From contig JAWLAN010000020.1 in assembly GCA_041395385.1 (NCBI GenBank), positions 1-64,000 of the forward strand: DNA of 64,000 bases. Direction: 5' to 3'. Every line of letters starts with the position of its first letter. Position 1 is the first letter of the stretch. A program made the translations under genes and the position numbers. Under the pieces are notes generated by a model that was given only the letters and a program-made list of their open reading frames with translations, was not told the origin of the DNA and did not search any database. This document shows positions 54,183-62,394 of this stretch, in pieces. The stretch is from JAJVHZ01 sp041395385. GTDB lineage: Bacteria; Pseudomonadota; Gammaproteobacteria; JAJPIJ01.

Positions 54183-55730
54183 CTAATTGGCCGAGGCGAA
54201 ATCGAAGACGGTGTACCGATTACGGCCGCCCTGCTTGGCCCGGTACATGGCCTCGTCGGCGCGAACGATCAGGGTGTCGGCATCCTGTCCGTGATCCGGG
54301 AAATAGCTGATGCCCATGCTAGCGCTGGGACGGATCTCCAGCGCGTTGATCCGCACCGGCTCGGCCAGTACGCGCAGCATGCGGCGGGCGACCTGCTCGA
54401 CCTCGCTGCGATCACTGACGGAGTCCACGCAAATGAGGAACTCGTCGCCGCCGAAGCGCGCCACGATGTCATTGCTCCGGGCACAATTCTGCAGCCGTTC
54501 GGCGATGACCTGCAGGAAACGGTCGCCGATCTCGTGGCCATGGTTGTCGTTGATGGCCTTGAACAGGTCGAGGTCCGCGTAGAGCACGCCGACCCCGGCA
54601 CCGGCGCCACCCGCGGACTGGAGCTGCCTGCCGAGCCGATCCCTGAACACGCGGCGATTGGCCAGGCCGGTCAGCGGGTCGGAGTTGGCCAGGCGGAGCA
54701 ATTCGGACTGCAGTTGCCGCCGCTCCGCATTCTCGCGCTCGAGTTCGCGGCGCTGCATCAGGTGATCGCGCAGCAGGCGCGAGATGCCGCTGAACTCGGT
54801 GTTGGACGCCTCGAGCCGGACGAGCGCCTGCTCGTCACCGGCCTCGAGGCTGCGCGAGAGGGCCCGCAACGGGCTTTCCACCCATCGCGTCAGGGCGAGC
54901 CTCAGCAGGACGAGCATGATCGTGCACATCACGGCGTAGGCCATCAGCTGCTGCCTTAACTGCGAGTGCCAGATGGATGTCGCGAGGGAGGTTCCATAGA
55001 CCTCGAGTCTCGCCACCGGCTTGCCATTCCATCCCGGCAGGGTCAGGTCCAGACGCAACCGCCCGCGCACCGCGTCGCGCGCCTCAGGCCGATCAGTCGC
55101 CGCCGCGGCCGGTGCCAGTACCACCCGCGAGTCCGCCGATTCCCCGATGCTTCCCAGGTGGCTGGCGTCCCAGCGCCTGGCGGCCACGAGGTAGCCGCGG
55201 GCTTCGGTCACTCGCGCGCTGTCCGCGCTGGGCTGGATCGGCGCAGTGCGGACCTCCAGCAGCCCGACGGGCGAGTTGGCGTAGAAATGCGCGAATGGCT
55301 GGCGGCGGAGGAGTTCCCGGAATTCGTCCGCCGTCAGGGGCGGCGGCAGCGGCTTCTCCGCGCCGTTCGCCACGTCGGTGCCATAGACCAGCGCGAGCTG
55401 CGGGTCGAAGATCCATGCGGCATAGGCGTTGGCCGGGGGCAGCGCCGCATCGATGTTGATGGCGGCCCAGTCGCGGTCGCCGCTGCCCACGAAGCTCACC
55501 ATTTCGTCCCAGTAGGAATAGTCGGAGCTGAAGGCGGCGAGCGTGGCGCTGTGCAGGGCGAGCAGGCGGTCGAACTGGCCGCGGAACTCCTGGTCCCGGG
55601 CGGACTGCACGGCGGCGATCTGCCGCTCTTGAAGCAGATGCAGGCCGAACAGCCCGAGGATGGACAGCGCGGCAATGGCCGCGAGCAGCAGCAGCAGGCG
55701 CGTGTGTATGGTGTTCGCCGGGGACTTCAT
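54183..55730 (-). CDS. Diguanylate cyclase with CHASE4 sensor
   Basis: Membrane-bound c-di-GMP synthase (515 aa from ATG 55730; 528 aa from an upstream ATG at 55769). First helix IHTRLLLLLAAIAALSILGLFGL, then a periplasmic CHASE4 domain (FSSDYSYWDEMVSFV and WAAINID are its marks), a second helix (AYAVMCTIMLVLLRLAL), a HAMP-like linker and a C-terminal GGDEF domain. The active motif GGDEF is at residues 427-431, with an inhibitory site RSND five residues before it. A TATAAA at 55769-55774 on the minus strand would suit the shorter start. There is no EAL domain, so it is a cyclase only. Confidence 0.92.
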   Translation of the reverse strand: MKSPANTIHTRLLLLLAAIAALSILGLFGLHLLQERQIAAVQSARDQEFRGQFDRLLALHSATLAAFSSDYSYWDEMVSFVGSGDRDWAAINIDAALPPANAYAAWIFDPQLALVYGTDVANGAEKPLPPPLTADEFRELLRRQPFAHFYANSPVGLLEVRTAPIQPSADSARVTEARGYLVAARRWDASHLGSIGESADSRVVLAPAAAATDRPEARDAVRGRLRLDLTLPGWNGKPVARLEVYGTSLATSIWHSQLRQQLMAYAVMCTIMLVLLRLALTRWVESPLRALSRSLEAGDEQALVRLEASNTEFSGISRLLRDHLMQRRELERENAERRQLQSELLRLANSDPLTGLANRRVFRDRLGRQLQSAGGAGAGVGVLYADLDLFKAINDNHGHEIGDRFLQVIAERLQNCARSNDIVARFGGDEFLICVDSVSDRSEVEQVARRMLRVLAEPVRINALEIRPSASMGISYFPDHGQDADTLIVRADEAMYRAKQGGRNRYTVFDFASAN

Positions 55731-55924
55731 CCCTATGCCGTATTGGTGACCAATGGTCTGAATCGGCATTTATAGGCAGAAAATGGGCCAACTTCGCGTG
55801 GCGCACCCCGCGCCGTATGGGCCGCGCGCCTCGCGAGTATGGGGTGCCGGTCGGGACCGGGCTCGCCCCACGCGCCAATCTCGAGGTTGCCTTCGAAAGG
55901 GTGCTCCCGTAGGCTTGCGGCCCC

Positions 55925-56458
55925 ATGAACGCTCGGCCCAAGTTCGTCAGGCAATCGTCCTACTCGCACGAAGAACTGCTCGCCTGCGGGCGCGGGGAGA
56001 TGTTCGGCCCCGGCAATGCGCAGCTTCCGCTGCCGCCCATGCTGATGGCCGATCGGATCTCGTTGATCTCCGCGGAGGGCGGCAAGTACGGCAAGGGGCA
56101 GATGATCGCGGAGCTGGACATCCGCCCGGACCTCTGGTTCTTCGCCTGCCACTTCACCGGGGATCCGGTCATGCCCGGCTGCCTCGGCCTGGACGCGATG
56201 TGGCAGCTCATCGGCTTCTTCCTCGCCTGGCAGGGCGGCCCGGGGCATGGTCGGGCTCTGGGATGCGGCGAGGTGCAGTTCACCGGCCAGGTGACGCCGA
56301 AGGCCAAGCTCGTGACCTACCGCGTGGACATGAAGCGGGTCATCCTGCGCAAGCTGGTGATGGGGATCGCCGACGCCGAGATGGAGGTCGACGGCCGGGT
56401 CATCTACATCGGCAAGGATCTACGGGTCGGGCTGTTCACGTCGACCGAGGGATTCTGA
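55925..56458 (+). CDS. fabA: 3-hydroxydecanoyl-ACP dehydratase/isomerase FabA
   Basis: FabA (177 aa) dehydrates and isomerises C10 acyl-ACP for unsaturated fatty acid synthesis. The catalytic His is in ACHFTGDPVMPGCLGLDAMW (about residues 74-93) and the Asp side in the same helix; EVQFTGQVTP follows. E. coli FabA is 172 aa. It needs FabB, which usually sits beside fabA but is not in this window. Divergent from the cyclase gene, convergent with the TPR gene. Confidence 0.95.
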   Translation: MNARPKFVRQSSYSHEELLACGRGEMFGPGNAQLPLPPMLMADRISLISAEGGKYGKGQMIAELDIRPDLWFFACHFTGDPVMPGCLGLDAMWQLIGFFLAWQGGPGHGRALGCGEVQFTGQVTPKAKLVTYRVDMKRVILRKLVMGIADAEMEVDGRVIYIGKDLRVGLFTSTEGF

Positions 56459-56488
56459 ACCGACGCACGGCTGCCGCGCCGCGCCCGA

Positions 56489-57049
56489 CTAGCCATCCAC
56501 GCCATTGCGGCGGCGTATCTCGATGCGCTGCCTCAGCGTGTCGGCATAGGTTCGCGCCGTGCTCAACCAGGGGTGCACGTCGAGGGCCTCCTCGAAGGCG
56601 CTGAGCGCCTCGTCCGGATCCCGCAGCCCCAGGTAGCACATGCCCCGGCCGGACAATGCGCCGAAGTGCCGCGGTTCGCGCTCGAGAGTCTCCTCCACGT
56701 CCGCGAGCGAGGCGTCGAAGTATCCAACCCTGTAGTAGATGATCGCGCGCTGGTTCCAGGCCTCGGCGAAGTCCGGGGCGGTCTCGATGACGCGATTGAC
56801 GACATCCAACGCCCGGTCGAGATCACCGGAATCCTTCGCCGCAACGGCCTCCTGCAGCATCCGGGCGACATCGGCGTCGCGGTACTCGAACCAGATTTTC
56901 CAGATCTCGTTGGCGGTGCCGACCGCATCCTCCTCCTCCCTGGCCTCCTTCAGTTGGTCGAACAGCCCGATCAGGCGGGGGTCGGTCTGATCGGCGCCCG
57001 CGGACATTGCGGCAAGCGTCAGGTACAGAGCGAATGACAGTCGGCCCAT
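56489..57049 (-). CDS. Tetratricopeptide repeat protein, exported
   Basis: A 186-aa protein with an N-terminal signal (MGRLSFALYLTLAAMSAGA) and at least two to three TPR units: AKDSGDLDRALDVVNRVIETAPDFAEAWNQRA, YRVGYFDASLADVEETLEREPRHFGALSGRG, and LRDPDEALSAFEEALDVHPWLS. TPR proteins bind partners rather than catalyse. It lies 20 bases downstream of hemL on the same strand and could share its transcript. Confidence 0.85.
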   Translation of the reverse strand: MGRLSFALYLTLAAMSAGADQTDPRLIGLFDQLKEAREEEDAVGTANEIWKIWFEYRDADVARMLQEAVAAKDSGDLDRALDVVNRVIETAPDFAEAWNQRAIIYYRVGYFDASLADVEETLEREPRHFGALSGRGMCYLGLRDPDEALSAFEEALDVHPWLSTARTYADTLRQRIEIRRRNGVDG

Positions 57050-57069
57050 CCAGTGTCCTCGTACAAGTG

Positions 57070-58353
57070 CTATGCCAGGGTCGCCAGGACCTCGCCGGCG
57101 GCGGCCAGCGTGCGCTCGATCTCGACCTCGGAATGCGCGATCGACACGAATCCGGCCTCGAAAGCCGAAGGAGCGAGGTAAACGCCCTTGCCCAGCATGC
57201 CGTGGAAGAAGCGCTTGAAGCGCTCGATGTCACAGTCCATGACGTGTGAGAACCTGGAAATGGAATTCCGTTCCGTGAAGAAGATGCCGAACATGCCCGC
57301 CGCACAGGCCGTGCGCAACGGCACTCCGGCGGTCCGTGCCCGCTCCTCCAGTCCATGCATCAGGGCCTGTGTGCTGGCGAGCAGGCGCTTGTGGAAATCG
57401 GGTTGCGCGACGAGGTTCAGCGTGGCGAGGCCCGCCGCCATGGCAACCGGATTGCCGGAGAGCGTGCCGGCCTGGTAAACCGGGCCCATCGGCGCGAGCA
57501 TCTCCATGATCTCGCGCCGGCCGCCGAAGGCGCCGACGGGCATGCCCCCGCCGATCACCTTGCCGAGCACGGTGAGGTCCGGCCTGACGCCGTAGAGGGA
57601 CTGCGCGCCGCCCAGGGCGACACGGAAACCGGTCATCACCTCGTCGATGATGAGCAGCGCGCCGTACTGATCGCAGACGGCACGCAGGCCCTCCAGGAAA
57701 CCCGGGTCCGGCGCGATGAAGTTCATGTTGCCGGCGATGGGCTCGACGATGATGGCGGCGATCTCGCCGCCGTAGCGCGTGAACGCCTCGCGTACCTGCT
57801 CGATGTCGTTGAAGGACAGCGTCAGCGTCATCTCCGCCAGTGCCGCCGGCACGCCGGGAGAGGTCGGAACGCCGAACGTCAGGGCGCCGGAACCGGCCTT
57901 TACGAGCAGCGAGTCGGCGTGGCCGTGGTAGCAGCCCTCGAACTTCACGATCCGGTCGCGCTTCGTGTAGCCGCGCGCGAGACGTATGGCGCTCATGGCC
58001 GCCTCGGTGCCGGAACTGACGAAGCGCAGGCGCTCGACATTGGGCATCAGTTCGCAGACCCTGCGCGCCAGTTCGGTCTCGATGGCCGTCGGCGCGCCGA
58101 AGCTCAGGCCGTCGCGGGCCACGCGCGTGACGGCCGCGATGACCTGCGGATGCGCGTGCCCGAGGATGAGCGGTCCCCAGGAGCCGACGTAATCGATGTA
58201 GCGTCGGTCATCCTCGTCGATCAGATAGGCGCCCTCGCCGCGCTTGAAGTAGACCGGCTCGCCGCCGACGTGCTTGAACGCGCGCACGGGGGAGTTCACG
58301 CCGCCGACGATGTAGCGCTGGGCTTCTGCAAACAGCTGTGAGGAGCGTGTCAT
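57070..58353 (-). CDS. hemL: Glutamate-1-semialdehyde 2,1-aminomutase
   Basis: PLP enzyme (427 aa) that makes 5-aminolevulinate, the first tetrapyrrole precursor of the C5 pathway. The PLP lysine is in TVLGKVIGGGMPVGAFGG, the aspartate in LLIIDEVMTGFR, and the start MTRSSQLFAEAQRYIVGGVNSPVRAF is typical. thiE follows on the same strand upstream, an arrangement seen in other gammaproteobacteria. Confidence 0.97.
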   Translation of the reverse strand: MTRSSQLFAEAQRYIVGGVNSPVRAFKHVGGEPVYFKRGEGAYLIDEDDRRYIDYVGSWGPLILGHAHPQVIAAVTRVARDGLSFGAPTAIETELARRVCELMPNVERLRFVSSGTEAAMSAIRLARGYTKRDRIVKFEGCYHGHADSLLVKAGSGALTFGVPTSPGVPAALAEMTLTLSFNDIEQVREAFTRYGGEIAAIIVEPIAGNMNFIAPDPGFLEGLRAVCDQYGALLIIDEVMTGFRVALGGAQSLYGVRPDLTVLGKVIGGGMPVGAFGGRREIMEMLAPMGPVYQAGTLSGNPVAMAAGLATLNLVAQPDFHKRLLASTQALMHGLEERARTAGVPLRTACAAGMFGIFFTERNSISRFSHVMDCDIERFKRFFHGMLGKGVYLAPSAFEAGFVSIAHSEVEIERTLAAAGEVLATLA

Positions 58354-58420
58354 GATGTCCTTCGTTCTTCAGGGTGCGTGGGGTGATGGGGCTTCGGCGA
58401 AAGGCTCCGCGGGCGCGGCG

Positions 58421-59056
58421 TCAGCGGAACATGCTGGCGTAACGCCGGGCGGCGACCTCCGGGTCCTCGCGGCCGAACAAGCCGTCGCTGACCGCCGTCA
58501 GATCGGCGCCCGCCCCGAGCAGGGTGCCGCCATTTTCGGGCGTGATGCCGCCTATCGCAACGATCGGGATGTTCAACAGGGCCGCGGCCTGGCGCAGGAG
58601 CTCGACGCCGGCGCGCACGGCGCCTGGCTTTGTCTTCGAAGGGTAGAAGCTGCCGAAGGCGACGTAGCTCGCGCCATCCCGCTCGGCCTCGATCGCCCGC
58701 TGCAGCTCGTCGTAGCAGGACACGCCGACTATCGCGCGATCGCCGAGCAACACGCGGGCGGCGGCGATGCTCATGTCGTCGCGGCCGAGGTGCACGCCGG
58801 CGGCATCGATGTCGCGAGCCAGCGCGGCGTCGTCGTTGACGATCAGCGGCACGCGGTGTCGGCCGCACATGTTCCTGAGCGCCAGCGCCTGCGCGCGCTG
58901 TGCGTTGCGCTTGGCACGGTATTGCACCATGACCGCGCCGCCGCGGATCGCGGCCTCCACCGCCTGCAGCAGCGCTCGGGTGTCGGTGCAGTGCGCCGGC
59001 GTGATCGCGTACAGGCCGCGATCCGGCAATCGTGCGCTGTCGTCACCGGCCCTCAT
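58421..59056 (-). CDS. thiE: Thiamine-phosphate synthase
   Basis: ThiE (211 aa) couples HMP pyrophosphate and thiazole phosphate to thiamine phosphate. TIM-barrel motifs: YAITPAH, AAIRGGAVMVQYRAKR, VNDDAALARDIDAAGVHLGRDDMS, and FGSFYPSKTKPGA, IVAIGGITPENG. It starts at ATG 59056 within the stop of thiD (ATGA overlap), so coupled. No TMP riboswitch is visible upstream of thiD. Confidence 0.95.
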   Translation of the reverse strand: MRAGDDSARLPDRGLYAITPAHCTDTRALLQAVEAAIRGGAVMVQYRAKRNAQRAQALALRNMCGRHRVPLIVNDDAALARDIDAAGVHLGRDDMSIAAARVLLGDRAIVGVSCYDELQRAIEAERDGASYVAFGSFYPSKTKPGAVRAGVELLRQAAALLNIPIVAIGGITPENGGTLLGAGADLTAVSDGLFGREDPEVAARRYASMFR

Positions 59057-59850
59057 GAAGATGCGATGCGAAGCCGGCGCGGATGGTGCTGACCGTGTCC
59101 GAGCAGCAGGCCGTGGCGCAGCGACCGCCACGTGTATTCCTGGGCCAGGGTCGCCGCGCTGTCGATATCCGCGCCGCGGGCGAGCCAGGCGGCCAGCGCC
59201 GCGGCCAGGGTGCATCCGGATCCGTGATAGACGTGTGGCAGCCGTGGCCACCGCCAGCGCCTGCACGAGCTGGAACTGTAGAGCGTATTGATCACCTCCT
59301 CGGTCGCGGCGTGGGTTCCGGTCAGCAGCACGAACCGTGCGCCGCGCTCGATCAGGCTGCGCGCGGCCGCCTCCGGATCCCGCCCTCCCCCGAGCGCGCA
59401 TGCCTCCTGCACATTCGGCGTGACGATCGTCGTCAGTGGCAGCAGGGCACGCAACGTCTCGAGCATCGCCGCGTCGAGGATTGGCTGGCCGGCGCCGGCC
59501 GCCATGACCGGGTCCAGCACGATCGGCGCGCTTCCCGCATCCCTGAGGAGACCGGCTAGCGCCTCCCCAACGCGCTGCTCCGGGATCAGGCCCACCTTTA
59601 TCGCCTTCGGGGCCATGTCCTGCGTCAACAGTGCCGCCTGCCTCAGGAGTGCGTTGGCGTCGGCGGCGAGGGACTCGGCAAACCTCGCCGTATTCTGCGC
59701 TGTCAGCGCCGTGACCAGGGTCGTCGGGTATCCGCCGTTGGCGTGTATGGCCTCGATGTCGGCCTGGATACCGGCACCGCCGCACGGATCGTGACCACCG
59801 ATGGCGAGCACGATCGGCGGATTAAGGGTAAGTTCAGCCACGAGGCGCAT
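59053..59850 (-). CDS. thiD: Hydroxymethylpyrimidine/phosphomethylpyrimidine kinase
   Basis: ThiD (265 aa) phosphorylates HMP twice for thiamine synthesis. Ribokinase fold with AIGGHDPCGGAGIQADIEAI at the substrate site, DPVMAAGAGQPILD, VTPNVQEACAL, and the catalytic HGSGCTLAAALAAWLARG. The start MRLVAELTLNPPIVLAIGG at 59850 is chosen; the frame is open to 60213, but that part is not family-like. Confidence 0.93.
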   Translation of the reverse strand: MRLVAELTLNPPIVLAIGGHDPCGGAGIQADIEAIHANGGYPTTLVTALTAQNTARFAESLAADANALLRQAALLTQDMAPKAIKVGLIPEQRVGEALAGLLRDAGSAPIVLDPVMAAGAGQPILDAAMLETLRALLPLTTIVTPNVQEACALGGGRDPEAAARSLIERGARFVLLTGTHAATEEVINTLYSSSSCRRWRWPRLPHVYHGSGCTLAAALAAWLARGADIDSAATLAQEYTWRSLRHGLLLGHGQHHPRRLRIASS

Positions 59851-59918
59851 CCTACAGGGTCTGCGCCGCAATGCGCGCCGCAGTCCCCGCATCTTATTTC
59901 GAAGCACGGCGGGATGGG

Positions 59919-59946
59919 AGTGTAACCTTAGCCGGTCGCCAGGCAA
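59919..59946 (-). promoter_or_regulatory. Candidate promoter of thiD-thiE
   Basis: On the minus strand TTGCCT (complement of 59941-59946) and TACACT (complement of 59919-59924) stand 16 bases apart, 69 bases before the thiD start. Read on the plus strand, the same place has GTAACC (59922-59927), which recalls ECF sigma -35 boxes. Confidence 0.4.
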
Positions 59947-60015
59947 CCAACGGTCGGATCTTGGCCGACCGGCAAGACCTCGCATACCCTGATTTTCAAC
60001 CAAGGAGAGAACACG

Positions 60016-60273
60016 ATGAGCGTAGCGACCAAGAAGTTGACCGGCGCCACCCTGGCGACCACTGCGGCCATGCTGTTTGCCTTCGCCCCCGTAAGCACCG
60101 TGCGCGCCGAGGAGGGCACGGTCGCCTGCCTGGGCATCAATGCCTGCAAGGGACAGAGCGCCTGCAAGACCGCGGAGAACGCCTGTGCGGGGCAGAATTC
60201 CTGCAAGGGACACGGTATCACCAACGTAAGCGCCGAGGAGTGCTCGGCGAAGGGCGGCACGGTCGCGCAGTAA
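60016..60273 (+). CDS. BufA2-like bufferin precursor (cysteine-rich metallophore peptide), orphan
   Basis: An 85-aa precursor with a signal peptide (hydrophobic ATLATTAAMLFAFAP, cut near VRA-EE) and six cysteines at 38, 44, 50, 57, 63 and 76. The pattern INACKGQSACKTAENACAGQNSCKG followed by ECSAKGGT is that of the BufA2 bufferins as I recall them: ribosomal peptides whose cysteines are modified by the DUF692 enzyme BufB (with BufC) to bind copper in the periplasm. Neither enzyme gene lies in the window around it; the neighbours are thiD and hemJ. AGGAGAG precedes the ATG, and a candidate promoter TTGGCC-N18-TACCCT is at 59961-59990. Confidence 0.78.
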   Translation: MSVATKKLTGATLATTAAMLFAFAPVSTVRAEEGTVACLGINACKGQSACKTAENACAGQNSCKGHGITNVSAEECSAKGGTVAQ

Positions 60274-60326
60274 CCCTCGCGGCGGATGTCATCGGCTCCC
60301 GGCGACGCCGGGGAGCCCGAAAACAG

Positions 60327-60352
60327 CGCCCCGCCCGCCGCCGGGCGGGGCG
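60327..60352 (+). terminator. Terminator hairpin after the bufferin-like gene
   Basis: CGCCCCGCCCG at 60327-60337 pairs perfectly with CGGGCGGGGCG at 60342-60352 across a CCGC loop, with AAAAC before it and TTCGGTTT after it. Transcription from both sides could end here. Confidence 0.8.
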
Positions 60353-60464
60353 TTCGGTTTGCGGTCTTGCCCGCCAGGGCGCATCCGCCGATCGGAACGA
60401 GTGGCTGACCGCTGTCCGGGTCGATCCCCGCCACGGGCGATCGCACGTGGCCGGCTGCGGGCGG

Positions 60465-60890
60465 TCAGTTGGGCTTCAGCTCGACCAGTAGGATCACCGC
60501 CACGAGCACGAGCACCGGGAATTCGTTCAGCCAGCGGTAGAAGACGTGACCGTGCCGGTTTCGATCGTTCCTGAAGTCGGCGAGGATCTTGCCGAGGTAC
60601 AGGTGATACCCGATCAGTATGGCGACCAGCGCGAGCTTCCAGTGCATCCACGCCGCGCCGGCGTATAGCGCCCAGCCGTTGCCAAACAGCAGCCACAGTC
60701 CGAAGAGGATCGTCAGCACGCCACCGGGGGTCGTTATCCCGTAGTAGAGCTTGCGCTCCATCACCTTGAAGCGCTCGATGCTGACGGTATCGTCGCTCAT
60801 GGCGTGGTACACGAACAGCCGCGGCAGGTAGAACAGCCCCGCGAACCAGGTCACCATGAAGATGATGTGTAAGGCGCGCACCCAGAGCAT
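60465..60890 (-). CDS. hemJ: Protoporphyrinogen oxidase HemJ
   Basis: Four-helix membrane protein (141 aa) that oxidises protoporphyrinogen IX in haem synthesis in many bacteria lacking HemG/HemY. The start MLWVRALHIIFMVTWFAGLFYLPRLF carries the conserved H8, and later AAWMHWKLALVAILIGYHLYLG and RWLNEFPVLVLVAVILLVELKP are as in the family. With hemL it gives two haem genes in this stretch. Confidence 0.92.
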   Translation of the reverse strand: MLWVRALHIIFMVTWFAGLFYLPRLFVYHAMSDDTVSIERFKVMERKLYYGITTPGGVLTILFGLWLLFGNGWALYAGAAWMHWKLALVAILIGYHLYLGKILADFRNDRNRHGHVFYRWLNEFPVLVLVAVILLVELKPN

Positions 60891-60906
60891 GGTGAACTTG
60901 CCTGGC

Positions 60907-61416
60907 TCAGGAGCCGACCCATGCGGCGATCTGATCGCGCAGCTTCCCGGCCTCGATGCCGGCGACGATGCGGCGGGCGATACGGCCGTCGGGCGCGATG
61001 AGAAAGCTCGTCGGTATCGCCTCGACCCCCCCGAAGGCGGCGGCGGCCTGTCGGGTGAGGTCGAGCGCGACCGGGAAATTGAACTGCAGGTCGCGCATGA
61101 TGCGCTCGACGTTGGTCGGAGGGTCGTACGGCATGGCGATGGCCACGACCGTGAAGCCCTTCGGTCCGTACTCCCGTTGCAGCGCCTTCAGATCGGGGAT
61201 CTCCCGGACGCACTCCCGACAGCTCGGGGCCCAGAAATTCACCAGCACCGGCCTGCCGCGCAGCGACTGCAGATCGATCCGCGTTCCGTCCATCGCGGTG
61301 ACGGTCACCGCCGGCGCGTGAGTCGGCCCGTCATGTGACCCGGCGGCATGCCCCCGCCAGAGCAGTCCCGCGGCCGCGCCGAGCAGCACCGCGGCGATGA
61401 TCGTGGCCTTCTTCAT
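60907..61416 (-). CDS. TlpA-like membrane-anchored thioredoxin
   Basis: Periplasmic thiol-disulfide protein (169 aa) with an N-terminal anchor (KKATIIAAVLLGAAAGLLW) and a thioredoxin domain. The active site is WAPSCREC with C66 and C69; the CREC pair differs from the usual CPPC or CGPC. The cis-proline loop is IPTSFLIAPDG. It starts 16 bases upstream of hemJ on the same strand; a role in cytochrome or copper-protein maturation is possible. Confidence 0.88.
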   Translation of the reverse strand: MKKATIIAAVLLGAAAGLLWRGHAAGSHDGPTHAPAVTVTAMDGTRIDLQSLRGRPVLVNFWAPSCRECVREIPDLKALQREYGPKGFTVVAIAMPYDPPTNVERIMRDLQFNFPVALDLTRQAAAAFGGVEAIPTSFLIAPDGRIARRIVAGIEAGKLRDQIAAWVGS

Positions 61417-61436
61417 CGATGAGACGCCGCGGGCTC

Positions 61437-62102
61437 TCAGGGATTCGGAAGCGGGGCCGTGCCCCGCGACGGCACGGCGGGCGTGGTTGATGCGCTCGCA
61501 CTGCCATCACCGCCGTTGAGCAGCCTCGCGAGACGGACGAATACCGCCTTGACGCCGCGCCAGAGCTTCGGCAGCAGCCAGATGGCGACTGCGGTCGCCG
61601 CGAGCAGCACGACGAGGAAGGCTAGCGGGTAGTGCAATGCCGCCCACAAGCCGGCCAGGACCGCGAGGTCCTCCGCGATGGAGGCCGCCCAGTTGCTGAA
61701 AGGCTCCGGCGAGGTGTTCACGAGCACGCGCGTTCCGGCCTTGGTGAAGTGGCTCAACCCGGCGAGCGACCCGCCGATCATGAAGGCAGCCAGTTCGGCG
61801 CCCTGGTTTACGTCGCCGATCGCCTTCATGGCGAGGATCGCCCCGGCCGGAATGCGTATGAACGTGTGCAGCGCATCCCAGCCGGTGTCCACGCCCGGGG
61901 TCTTGTCGGCAAAGAACTCCACGCAATACATCAGCGCGGCGATCGTCATCACCATCGGATCCGCGAGAAAGGCCAGGTCCGGCGGCAGGTCGATGTAGCC
62001 GTTCATCCCCATGAAACCGAGCATGAACACTGCCGCGTACAGGTTGATACCGCTGGCCCAGCCCACACCCATGCTCAATGCAATCTTGTCCACTGCGTCC
62101 AT
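61437..62102 (-). CDS. DUF4126 family membrane protein
   Basis: A 221-aa protein with about five membrane helices, ending in a proline/alanine-rich tail. GINLYAAVFMLGFMGM, the early EFFADKTPGVDTGWDALHTFIRIPAGAILA motif and SHFTKAGTRVLVNTSPEPFSNW are diagnostic of DUF4126. Function is unknown. GAGGAG precedes the ATG at 62102; the open frame continues upstream but without family sequence. It is 20 bases before the TlpA-like gene; the three minus-strand genes 60465-62102 may be one unit. Confidence 0.87.
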   Translation of the reverse strand: MDAVDKIALSMGVGWASGINLYAAVFMLGFMGMNGYIDLPPDLAFLADPMVMTIAALMYCVEFFADKTPGVDTGWDALHTFIRIPAGAILAMKAIGDVNQGAELAAFMIGGSLAGLSHFTKAGTRVLVNTSPEPFSNWAASIAEDLAVLAGLWAALHYPLAFLVVLLAATAVAIWLLPKLWRGVKAVFVRLARLLNGGDGSASASTTPAVPSRGTAPLPNP

Positions 62103-62394
62103 AGCCGGTCTCCTCTTTGAAATCCCCGCGCCTGCACCCGTGAGACGCGCCATCCGCCGCGGCCACTTTGGTTGACACCTCTTGAACGGGAACTTAATCT
62201 CCGGCCTCCACCGGAGCGCGTGCACCGCCGCATTTGCCGCAGCCTTGACGGCTGCCGCGGCGATGATTTGCCGGGAATGATAATCGACAAAACCGCCCCG
62301 TGGGCGTCCGGGATCCCCGGGCCGGTACCAAGTCACGTCCCACATCCGTGCGGCGGCGGACAGCCCGGCGCGGCATGAGAGCAGGTTCACGACC

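Noticed and set aside
59851..60015. TMP riboswitch upstream of thiD
   Set aside because: No CTGAGA or thi-box core on the minus strand.
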